64,000 bases of DNA from Herbaspirillum rubrisubalbicans (GTDB taxonomy: Bacteria; Pseudomonadota; Gammaproteobacteria; Burkholderiales; Burkholderiaceae_D), in contig NZ_CP024996.1 in NCBI RefSeq assembly GCF_003719195.1, forward strand, positions 4,340,001-4,404,000, written 5' to 3'. The notes beneath the pieces are model-generated. The model was not told where the DNA came from. It worked only from the letters and a program-made list of their open reading frames with translations, and made no database searches. The stretch's first letter is position 1. Each line of letters starts with the position of its first letter. The translations under genes and the position numbers were made by a program. Below, piece after piece: positions 9,702-16,720 of the stretch.

Positions 9702-10352
9702 ATGAGCATCCGCATTCTCCTGGTCGATGACCATACCCTGTTTCGCAGCGGCATCCGCCTGCTGCTGCAACGCCATCCCGAATTCGAGGTCGTGGGCGAG
9801 GCCGTCGATGGACTGGATGGCGTCAAGCGCGCCCGCCAGCTGCGTCCCGACGTGGTGCTGATGGATCTGAACATGCCCGGTCTGTCGGGCCTGGAAGCCA
9901 TGCAATTGATCGTGGAGGACTTGCCGGAGACGGCCGTACTGATGCTGTCGGTCTCGGAAGAAGCCGAAGACCTCAGCACCGCCCTGCACAATGGCGCGGC
10001 CGGCTATCTGCTCAAGAACATCGAAGCCGATTACCTGGTGCAGGCCATCAAGCGCGCTGCTGCTGGAGAGCCGGTCATCTCGGAGGCGATGACGGCCAAG
10101 CTGGTGATGCAATTCCGGGCCGCCAGGCCGGGGGTTGCAGGCGATATGAAGGAAAAATTGACCGCGCGCGAACGCGAAACGATGCGCTGCGTCGCACAGG
10201 GCCAGAGCAACAAGGAAATCGCCCGCAGCCTGGACGTGGCCGAGAGCACTGTGAAGATTCATGTACAGAACATCCTCAAGAAGCTCAACCTGAGCAGCCG
10301 GGTCCAGATTGCGGTGTATGCTGTGGAACACGGCCTGGACAAAACGCCCTGA
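9702..10352 (+). CDS. narL: Nitrate/nitrite response regulator NarL
   Basis: NarL is a DNA-binding response regulator activated by NarX that controls the nar operon and other anaerobic genes. The 216-residue protein has a receiver domain with acidic pair DD near residue 9, phosphoacceptor Asp in VVLMDLNMPG (near 54), and conserved Lys in YLLKNIEADY. The C-terminal LuxR-type helix-turn-helix contains LTARERETMRCVAQGQSNKEIA and STVKIHVQNILKKL. Length and motif order match NarL/NarP; pairing with the adjacent narX supports NarL. Confidence 0.94.
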   Translation: MSIRILLVDDHTLFRSGIRLLLQRHPEFEVVGEAVDGLDGVKRARQLRPDVVLMDLNMPGLSGLEAMQLIVEDLPETAVLMLSVSEEAEDLSTALHNGAAGYLLKNIEADYLVQAIKRAAAGEPVISEAMTAKLVMQFRAARPGVAGDMKEKLTARERETMRCVAQGQSNKEIARSLDVAESTVKIHVQNILKKLNLSSRVQIAVYAVEHGLDKTP

Positions 10353-10371
10353 GCGGCGTACCGTACCGCTC
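10351..10371 (+). terminator. Weak hairpin at the narL stop codon
   Basis: GAGCGG and CCGCTC form a 6-bp stem around a 9-base loop, beginning inside the narL stop codon. No T-run follows, so intrinsic termination is uncertain; it could be an mRNA 3'-end stabiliser. Confidence 0.3.
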
Positions 10372-10411
10372 CCCCGCGCCTGATGCGGGCGGCATTTCCG
10401 AAAGAAAGCAT

Positions 10412-10633
10412 ATGCAAAAGATCACCTTCCCGCTGCAAGGCCATCCCTACGTCGAGCTCAACCAATTGCTCAAACTCTGCGGCCTGTGCGACAGCGGCGG
10501 CGCCGGCAAGCAACTGGTGGCCGACGGCCAGGTCAAGGTCGATGGCAAGCCCGAGAGCCGCAAGACCTGCAAGATCAGCGCCGGGCAGAAGGTCAGCTTG
10601 GGCGATGTCCAGATCACGGTCACCGAACAATGA
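10412..10633 (+). CDS. S4-domain RNA-binding protein, YbcJ-like
   Basis: This 73-residue protein is almost entirely one S4 RNA-binding domain: Y-x-E-L-N-Q-L-L-K-L-C-G near the start, then SGGAGKQLVADGQVKVDG and a C-terminal strand. It resembles E. coli YbcJ, a small protein linked to ribosome-associated RNA binding; the precise role is unsettled. The stop overlaps the start of the following DUF924 gene by 4 bp (ATGA), so the two are probably translated together. Confidence 0.85.
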   Translation: MQKITFPLQGHPYVELNQLLKLCGLCDSGGAGKQLVADGQVKVDGKPESRKTCKISAGQKVSLGDVQITVTEQ

Positions 10634-11244
10634 GCCAGGCCGCCGTCGACGCCCTGCTGGACTTCTGGTTCGGCCCGCAGTGGGATACCCTGCCGGCGCA
10701 CCAGGTGGCCGAACGTCAGAAAAAACTCTGGTGGAGCAAGAACCCGGACATCGACGCCGAATGCCGCCAGCGTTTCGAGCCACTGCTCAAGCAAGCGGCC
10801 GCCAACCAACTGGACGACTGGACTGAAACGCCGCGCTCCATGCTGGCGCTGATCGTGTTGCTGGACCAGATTCCGCGCAACATCTACCGCGACACAGCAC
10901 AAGCCTTCGCCTTCGATGAACTGGCACACCAGTGCTGCCACCTGGCGCTGGCCATGGGACTGGACCAGGCCTTGCCGGCCATCGCCCGGGTGTTCATCTA
11001 CCTGCCGCTGGAACATACTGAAGACCTGGATGACCAGCAGTACGTGGTGCAATTGATGCGGACCCTGGCCAAAGCCGCCAGCGGCGAGGACAAACCGGCC
11101 TTCGATGGCTATGCCGACTACGCCAGGCGGCATCACGCGGTGATCGAACGCTTCGGCCGCTTCCCGCATCGCAACCGCATCCTGGGCCGCACATCCACCC
11201 CGGAAGAAACCGAATTCCTGACGCAACCGGGCTCCTCCTTCTGA
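10630..11244 (+). CDS. DUF924 family protein
   Basis: This 204-residue cytoplasmic helical protein belongs to DUF924. Family hallmarks are DFWFG near residue 10, the WW-SK motif near 34, LIVLLDQIPRNIYR near 76 and the FPHRNRILGR signature near 182. The fold is TPR-like by family knowledge, and no biochemical role is established that can be read from sequence. The start is fixed by the ATGA overlap with the S4-domain gene. Confidence 0.85.
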   Translation: MSQAAVDALLDFWFGPQWDTLPAHQVAERQKKLWWSKNPDIDAECRQRFEPLLKQAAANQLDDWTETPRSMLALIVLLDQIPRNIYRDTAQAFAFDELAHQCCHLALAMGLDQALPAIARVFIYLPLEHTEDLDDQQYVVQLMRTLAKAASGEDKPAFDGYADYARRHHAVIERFGRFPHRNRILGRTSTPEETEFLTQPGSSF

Positions 11245-11336
11245 AGTTTTCGAGAACTGCGGACTGATTCGGACTTTTGCTGGAGCGTCATTTTCTTTTG
11301 CCATAGACTCGCGGGCTTTCCTTTCCAGGAGCTCCC

Positions 11337-11852
11337 ATGCGTGGTCGCTGCCGTGGTTTCTCGATGATCGAAGTGCTGGTGGCCATGCTGGTCATCGGCA
11401 CGGGCGCCCTGGCCATGGTGATGCTGCAATTGCACGCCCTGCGCAGCAGCCAGGATAGCGGCCTGCACGCCCGCGCCACGCTGATGGCGCAAGAACTGGC
11501 CGAACTGCGCAGCGCCATGCCGCATCCTGTAGGCACATCTGATCCCTTCCTGTTTTCCTTAAGCCCCGGCAAGGCGCTGCCGGCCCAGGTCGATTGCGAA
11601 CTGGCCGCCTGCAGCCCCAGCGACTTCACCCGCGCCGCGTTGGCCGACTGGACCGGGCGCCTGGTCCGCGATTTCCCGCACGCGCGCGTGACGGTGTGCC
11701 GTGATGGCCGCAGCCGCACGCCGGAGGACTGGCAATGCGATGACCAAGGCAGTGCCCCGGTAGTACTCAAGCTGGGCTGGCGCCGCATCGGTGCAGCCAC
11801 GCCCTCCACCGTGGCCAGCGCCCCGCTGCTGACCCTGGTACTGGGCCACTGA
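11337..11852 (+). CDS. pilV: Type IV pilus minor pilin PilV
   Basis: The 171-residue protein begins with a short positively charged leader and the prepilin cleavage site G|FSMIEVLVAML, with Glu at mature position 5, followed by the conserved hydrophobic pilin helix. Minor pilins of this type prime pilus assembly in the inner membrane and stay at the fibre tip. It is first in a tight five-gene minor pilin cluster, with pilW starting 2 bp after its stop. A strong ribosome site (CAGGAG) precedes the ATG. Confidence 0.88.
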   Translation: MRGRCRGFSMIEVLVAMLVIGTGALAMVMLQLHALRSSQDSGLHARATLMAQELAELRSAMPHPVGTSDPFLFSLSPGKALPAQVDCELAACSPSDFTRAALADWTGRLVRDFPHARVTVCRDGRSRTPEDWQCDDQGSAPVVLKLGWRRIGAATPSTVASAPLLTLVLGH

Positions 11853-11854
11853 AC

Positions 11855-12766
11855 ATGAGCCCACTCCTGTCCCCCGCTCAACGCCATGGGATACCGCGCC
11901 AGGCTGGCCTGACGCTGGTCGAGCTGATGATCGCACTGGCCGTGGGTCTGCTGGTGGTACTGGTGGCCGGCAGCCTGCTGCAACAGGCGCGCAGCGCCTA
12001 CCAGGACATCGACGACGCCGGCCGCGTGCAAGAGACCGGTCGCCTGGCGCTGGATCACCTGCAACAGGCCTTGCGCCAGGCCGCTCACCTGCCCTGGGAA
12101 ACCTTGGACGGCAAAACCGCCCCCACCCTCGCAGCCGGCCTGCGCGGCCTGGATAACAGTGGCCAGGCCGAGTTGCTTGATCCTGCGACCGGCCTCTTCG
12201 GCAACAGTACCGGCGACGGCGTCAACCACAGTGATGTGCTGATGCTGGGCTTGTTCGGCACGCCACGCGGCAGCCTGGCACAGGTCGGCAACTGCAGCGG
12301 CGCCGAGGTCGCTGCCGGGCCGTTGGAAGAAAGCGCCCGCAGTTGGGTGATCTACTACATCGCCCCCGGCACGGGTGACGAAGCCGAATTGCGCTGCCGC
12401 TACCAGGGCAAGAATGGCGTCTGGACCTCGGACGCCATCGCCCGCGGCGTGGAAGCAATGCAACTGCGCTACGCCATCGATAGCGACGGCGATGGCGCGC
12501 CGGACCGCTGGCTGGATGCCACGGCCATGCCGGCTGCGGCTTGGCGCCAGGTGGTGCTGGTGCGCATCGCCTTGCTGGTGCGCGGCAGTCAGCGCCGTCC
12601 CGGTGCCAATGAGATCGCGCCGCGCAGCTACGATCTGTTCCTCCCCGGCAGACGCAGCGACGCGGCCTGGCGCGTTACCGAAACCGAAGGTGAACAACGG
12701 CGTCGCGCCGTGTTCCAGGGCACGGTAATGCTGCGCAACCTGGTGGCCACCGGAGCCGCCCCATGA
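11855..12766 (+). CDS. pilW: Type IV pilus minor pilin PilW
   Basis: The 303-residue protein has a prepilin leader ending G|LTLVELMIALAV and the long globular domain typical of PilW/GspJ-like minor pilins. Three Cys-containing loops are visible in the middle of the globular region. It follows pilV by 2 bp and overlaps pilX by 4 bp, which fits a single translated operon. PilW, PilX and PilV normally form a tip priming complex with PilY1; no pilY1 is present here. Confidence 0.87.
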   Translation: MSPLLSPAQRHGIPRQAGLTLVELMIALAVGLLVVLVAGSLLQQARSAYQDIDDAGRVQETGRLALDHLQQALRQAAHLPWETLDGKTAPTLAAGLRGLDNSGQAELLDPATGLFGNSTGDGVNHSDVLMLGLFGTPRGSLAQVGNCSGAEVAAGPLEESARSWVIYYIAPGTGDEAELRCRYQGKNGVWTSDAIARGVEAMQLRYAIDSDGDGAPDRWLDATAMPAAAWRQVVLVRIALLVRGSQRRPGANEIAPRSYDLFLPGRRSDAAWRVTETEGEQRRRAVFQGTVMLRNLVATGAAP

Positions 12767-13374
12767 ACCTTCTGGTCCAACAGCGCGGCGCCACCCTGAT
12801 GATCGCGCTGATGCTGTTAAGCGTGATCCTGCTGCTGGGTGCGGCGACGACCTCCTTGCTGCTGCTGGACGAACGCGCCGAGCGCAATCACCGCGAACAC
12901 ACCCAGGCCCACCTGGCCGCGCAAGCCGCGCTGGAAGACGCCTGCGAAGACATCCTGCGGCATCGCCGCATCGAACCCGAACAGTTCAACAGCACACTGG
13001 GTTGCCGCACCGATGCCGCGGGCGCCGGACTGTGCCTGGGACGGAACGAACGCAGCGGCTGGAACCCGGCGCAACTGCATGGCCCACTAGCCCTCTCGGC
13101 CAGCTATGGTCAGTTCACCGGACGCCGCTTTCGACCCGGCCTGGAGGCACCGCGCTACCTGATCGAACGTCTGCTGCCCACAGTGGACAAAAACAAATCC
13201 TACCCCGACCAGCCCCCAACCCTGCGCTATCGCCTCAACGCCATCGGCTACGGCCGCCAGGGCGCTGCGGTGGCCCTGCAAGCGGTACTGCAATTGCCGC
13301 CCCAGGGCCAAGCGCTGCCTAGCGCCTGCCCCTTGCGGGCCTGGCGTCCCCTTTATCTCCCTGTATTGGAATGA
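12763..13374 (+). CDS. pilX: Type IV pilus assembly protein PilX
   Basis: The 203-residue protein starts with QQRGATLMIALMLL, a prepilin-like leader whose mature position 5 is not Glu. Lack of that Glu is usual for PilX/GspK-type pilins, which cap the helical assembly. The hydrophobic helix runs to about residue 36. The rest is a soluble domain with several Cys. It overlaps pilW upstream and pilE downstream by 4 bp each. Confidence 0.82.
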   Translation: MNLLVQQRGATLMIALMLLSVILLLGAATTSLLLLDERAERNHREHTQAHLAAQAALEDACEDILRHRRIEPEQFNSTLGCRTDAAGAGLCLGRNERSGWNPAQLHGPLALSASYGQFTGRRFRPGLEAPRYLIERLLPTVDKNKSYPDQPPTLRYRLNAIGYGRQGAAVALQAVLQLPPQGQALPSACPLRAWRPLYLPVLE

Positions 13375-13826
13375 ACATGTCTCTTGTCCTCTCCCGCGCA
13401 CCAGCGCGCGGCTTCACCCTGCTGGAAATTCTGGTCAGCCTGGCCATCGTGATCCTGCTGGCTGGCCTGGGCTGGAACGGCTACCGCCACGTCGCCCAGA
13501 AAGCCAGCCGCGCCGAAGGGCGAGCGGCGATCCTGCAAGTGCTGCTGCAACAGGAACGCCACTACGCCTACCAGCATCGCTACAAGGCATTCCAGCCAGG
13601 GGGCGAGGCACACGGCTTCAAGTGGTATTCCGGCGCCACGCCGCAGACCAGCGCCTACGCTCTCTCGGCGCGCGCCTGCGAGGGTGAGGACTTGTCCAGT
13701 TGCGTGCTGGTCAGCGCCGCCCCGGGCGGAACCGGCGTCAATGCCGGCTACCAGGATGAAGCCTGCGGCGTACTTTACGCCGACAGCCGCGGCGCCCGGC
13801 GCGCCGATGGCAAGGATTGCTGGTGA
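13371..13826 (+). CDS. pilE: PilE-like minor pilin
   Basis: The 151-residue protein has the prepilin signature ARG|FTLLEILVSLAIV with Glu5, then the pilin helix and a short globular domain with two Cys pairs; the last Cys lies at the second-to-last residue (GKDCW), consistent with a C-terminal disulfide loop. It corresponds to the PilE/ComP-type gene that closes pilVWX(Y1)E clusters. It could be called a generic type IV pilin. The start overlaps the pilX stop (ATGA). Confidence 0.83.
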   Translation: MNMSLVLSRAPARGFTLLEILVSLAIVILLAGLGWNGYRHVAQKASRAEGRAAILQVLLQQERHYAYQHRYKAFQPGGEAHGFKWYSGATPQTSAYALSARACEGEDLSSCVLVSAAPGGTGVNAGYQDEACGVLYADSRGARRADGKDCW

Positions 13827-13830
13827 GATC

Positions 13831-14304
13831 ATGCGCAAACATGGATTTACGCTCATCGAGTTGCTGGTGGTGCTGCTGATCACCGCGCTGATCCTGGCCG
13901 CGGGTGTACCGGTCCTGCGCGACCTCTCCAGCGAACAGCAATTGGCCACGGTCGGCAATGATTTCTTCCACGCCGTCCAACTGACCCGCTCAGAAGCCCT
14001 GCGCGCCGGCCGCCGTGCCGAGATGCGGCCCGTCGAAGACGACGACTGGCAAACCGGCTGGCAGATCAGCGTCGGGCAGCAGGTGCTAGCACGCCATCCA
14101 CCCCTGGCACACGGCATCGCGGTGGCCTACACCAGCGGCGGCGAACTGGTGGCCTACCAGGCTAACGGACAGCCTGTGACGCGCGGCACCTGGTATTTCA
14201 GCGGCGGCACTCATGCACGTGCGGTGGCCATTAATTTCCTGGGGCGAGCCAGGATCTGCAATCCGATCACCGATACCCAGTGCAGCAAGACGCAAGCCGA
14301 GTAA
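13831..14304 (+). CDS. fimT: FimT/GspH-family pseudopilin
   Basis: The 157-residue protein starts MRKHG|FTLIELLVVLLITALIL, a perfect prepilin site, and continues with a GspH/FimT-type domain (QLTRSEALRAGRR near residue 49, then a C-terminal strand with a CNP..TQC pair). FimT proteins are minor pilins; some bind DNA during transformation. ATG 13831 is chosen because it lies directly before the leader and only 4 bp after the pilE stop. It ends the minor pilin cluster. Confidence 0.83.
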   Translation: MRKHGFTLIELLVVLLITALILAAGVPVLRDLSSEQQLATVGNDFFHAVQLTRSEALRAGRRAEMRPVEDDDWQTGWQISVGQQVLARHPPLAHGIAVAYTSGGELVAYQANGQPVTRGTWYFSGGTHARAVAINFLGRARICNPITDTQCSKTQAE

Positions 14305-14402
14305 GGCCGACACGCAGGCACATCAAGGGGGGATGCTGCAAAGCCGTGTATATTGACGGGCATCCGGTCGCCCCTGGGCGACCTCATCCGTCTTTGACCG
14401 CC

Positions 14403-15524
14403 ATGACATCCACTGCAGAACCGCTCTACCAGTTCGACATCGAAAACGACCAGCAAGCCATGGCCCTGGCCTTGATCCAGGCCGGCTTCGGCATCCTCGA
14501 CACCACGCCCAACCCACGCGTAGGCTGCGTCATCGTCAAGGACCGGCGCGTCATCGGCGCCGGTTTCACCCAGCCGCCCGGCGGCAACCACGCCGAGATC
14601 CAGGCCATGGCCGACGCTGCCGCCCGCGGCAACGATGTGCGCGGCGCCACTGTCTACGTCACGCTGGAACCCTGCAGCCATTTCGGTCGCACGCCCCCCT
14701 GCGCCGATGCCCTCATCCGCGCCGGCGTAGCCCGGGTGGTGGCGGCCATCGCCGACCCCAATCCGCTGGTAGCCGGCCAAGGCCTGGCGCGCCTGGAGGC
14801 AGCCGGCATTGACGTCGCGTGCGGAATGCTGGAAGAGGAAGCGCGCGACATCAACATCGGCTTCTTGCACCGGATGCGCACCGGTCGTCCGTGGGTACGC
14901 ATGAAAAGCGCCGCCAGCCTGGATGGCAAGACCGCCCTGCACAATGGCGTGAGCCAATGGATCACCAGCCAGGCCGCGCGCGACGATGGCCACATCTGGC
15001 GCGCCCGCGCCTGCGCCATCATGGCCGGCATCGGCACCATCCAGAAGGATGACGCGCAACTGAACGTGCGCGCCATCGAGACCCCGCGCCAACCGCGTCG
15101 CATCGTGGTCGACAGCAAGCTGGCCGTCTCGCCCGAGGCACGCGTGATCCAGGGCGGCAATACCTGGGTCTTCACCGCCACCGACGCCCCTGAAAAACGC
15201 GCCGCCCTGGAAGCCGAAGGGGCCGAGGTGATCCTGCTGGCCAATGCCCAAGGCAAGGTCGACCTGCCCGGCCTGCTACGCGAACTGGGCCAGCGCCAGA
15301 TCAACGAACTGCACGTGGAAGCCGGCGCCAAGCTCAACGGTGCGCTCCTGCGCGAAGGCTGCGTGGATGAATTGCTGGTCTACCTGGCCCCGGCGCTCAT
15401 CGGCGATGGCCGCAACATGTTCGAATTGCCGCCGCTGGAGGATTTGTCGGGCAAGATCGGTATCCGCTTCCACGAGGTCAAGCAGGTCGGCCCGGATTTG
15501 CGTATCCTTGCTCGCTTCGAATAA
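14403..15524 (+). CDS. ribD: Bifunctional riboflavin biosynthesis deaminase/reductase RibD
   Basis: RibD deaminates the GTP-derived pyrimidine and then reduces its ribosyl chain in riboflavin synthesis. The 373-residue protein has an N-terminal deaminase with zinc ligands in NHAEIQAM and the LEPCSHFGRTPPCADALI motif, then a C-terminal reductase domain (RPWVRMKSAASLDGKTAL, and LHVEAGAKLNGALL near 303). The ATG at 14403 aligns with the family start. Riboflavin synthase follows 34 bp downstream. The 98-bp upstream gap shows no recognisable FMN riboswitch. Confidence 0.95.
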   Translation: MTSTAEPLYQFDIENDQQAMALALIQAGFGILDTTPNPRVGCVIVKDRRVIGAGFTQPPGGNHAEIQAMADAAARGNDVRGATVYVTLEPCSHFGRTPPCADALIRAGVARVVAAIADPNPLVAGQGLARLEAAGIDVACGMLEEEARDINIGFLHRMRTGRPWVRMKSAASLDGKTALHNGVSQWITSQAARDDGHIWRARACAIMAGIGTIQKDDAQLNVRAIETPRQPRRIVVDSKLAVSPEARVIQGGNTWVFTATDAPEKRAALEAEGAEVILLANAQGKVDLPGLLRELGQRQINELHVEAGAKLNGALLREGCVDELLVYLAPALIGDGRNMFELPPLEDLSGKIGIRFHEVKQVGPDLRILARFE

Positions 15525-15558
15525 TTTTTCTTCAGATTTTTCGTATCAGGACTGAACC

Positions 15559-16185
15559 ATGTTTACAGGTATCGTCGCCGCCATCGGCACCATCACTTCC
15601 GTCACTCCCCTGGCGGCCGGCCCTGATGCCGGCGTGCGCCTGAACATCGACGCCGGCACCCTGCCCATGGCCGACGTCAGCCTGGGCGATTCAATCGCCT
15701 TGAATGGCGCCTGCATGACCGTGGTCGAAAAGACCGCGCAGGGCTTCACCGTCGATGTCTCGCGTGAAAGCCTGCGCCTGACCGCAGGCCTGGACGCGCC
15801 CGGCGAAGTCAATCTGGAAAAGGCCCTGACCCTGGCCGAACGCCTCGGTGGCCACCTGGTCTCGGGCCACGTCGATGGCCTAGGCCAGGTGCATTCCTTC
15901 GAGCCGGTGGGAGAATCGCGCGAGCTGATCGTGGACGCCCCCAAGGCGCTGGGCAAGTACCTGGCCTACAAGGGGTCCATCGTGGTCAATGGCGTCTCGC
16001 TGACGGTCAACCGCGTGGAAGACCTGGCCGATGCCTGCCGCTTCTCAATCAACCTGATCCCGCATACGGTGGAAGTGACCACCTTGAAGCATTTGCAGGC
16101 GGGCAGCAAGGTCAATCTGGAGATCGACCTCATTGCGCGGTATGTGGAACGGATGCTCAGTAGTTCGGCCATGCAACAGCAGTAA
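15559..16185 (+). CDS. ribE: Riboflavin synthase alpha chain RibE
   Basis: This enzyme converts two molecules of 6,7-dimethyl-8-ribityllumazine into riboflavin and the pyrimidine precursor. The 208-residue protein shows the two internally repeated lumazine-binding modules: MFTGIVAAIGTI..LNGACMTVV in the first half and GHLVSGHVDGLG..VNGVSLTV in the second. It is linked to ribD. The symbol ribC is used for the same enzyme in E. coli. Its stop faces a convergent small gene 8 bp away. Confidence 0.95.
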   Translation: MFTGIVAAIGTITSVTPLAAGPDAGVRLNIDAGTLPMADVSLGDSIALNGACMTVVEKTAQGFTVDVSRESLRLTAGLDAPGEVNLEKALTLAERLGGHLVSGHVDGLGQVHSFEPVGESRELIVDAPKALGKYLAYKGSIVVNGVSLTVNRVEDLADACRFSINLIPHTVEVTTLKHLQAGSKVNLEIDLIARYVERMLSSSAMQQQ

Positions 16186-16193
16186 GCCCAGGC

Positions 16194-16400
16194 TTAACCC
16201 ATCCGGCGCAACTTCTCCAACAGCGCCGCTGCTTGCCGTTGCAGTGGCGCCCCATTGGCCGTCTTGCAAGCCAGTTCGATATCTTCCAGCTCAAGTGCGA
16301 GGTGCTCGAGGAAACTGGCGGTGTGCAGCAAGGCGCCGTAGATCGCATCCAGGGAGGGATCGACCAAGGGCTTGGGCTGTTTTTCTTCATCTGCGGACAT
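16194..16400 (-). CDS. Small conserved-looking hypothetical protein, 68 residues
   Basis: I do not recognise this gene. It encodes an acidic, helical, soluble 68-residue protein starting MSADEEKQPKPLVDPSLDAI and ending AAALLEKLRRMG. The start at 16400 is supported by a strong GGAGGAG site about 6 bases upstream. The reading frame could extend upstream but that part is Arg-rich and lacks a ribosome site. It converges on ribE with an 8-bp gap. No domain or signal peptide is visible. Confidence 0.6.
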   Translation of the reverse strand: MSADEEKQPKPLVDPSLDAIYGALLHTASFLEHLALELEDIELACKTANGAPLQRQAAALLEKLRRMG

Positions 16401-16682
16401 CTGCGGGCTCCTCCATACCGGTCTGTCAACCCTGGAGCCAGCACTGCGCATCTTCGGTGCGCAAGCACAGCGCTTGCCACCGGGTTCACCACTCTCATTG
16501 TTTCCTGCCCCAGTGGCGATGAGACTACCCGGTCTTGTCGCGGAAGTTCACACGGCTTCTGGAAAGTCTGCGTTTTATTGGATTTTCTGCGTTTTTTTGC
16601 GCCAGAGAATTTTTGATGATGGCCCTGCGGTGGACGCCGACATGACACACCTGACGCCTGTCATCCATCGTCGTCATGGCCC
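16401..16682. other. Gap between small hypothetical gene and the type VI island
   Basis: No convincing gene is seen. The stretch is more T-rich than its surroundings (several TTTT runs near 16560-16615) and contains a short ATGACA/TGTCAT inverted pair near 16643-16665. Any promoter of the small minus-strand gene should lie in its left part. Confidence 0.4.
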
Positions 16683-16720
16683 TAGAACGCATTTCATCAA
16701 TAGACGTGAGATGCGTTCTA
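16683..16720. repeat. 13-bp inverted repeat overlapping the immunity gene stop
   Basis: TAGAACGCATTTC (16683-16695) pairs with GAGATGCGTTCTA (16708-16720) around a 12-base loop, with a single G-T wobble. The right arm contains the TAG stop of the Sel1 protein gene. No T-run follows on the minus strand, so this is not a standard intrinsic terminator. Confidence 0.7.

Noticed and set aside
14305..14402. FMN riboswitch before ribD
   Set aside because: The gap is only 98 bp and the conserved RFN core sequences are not visible.
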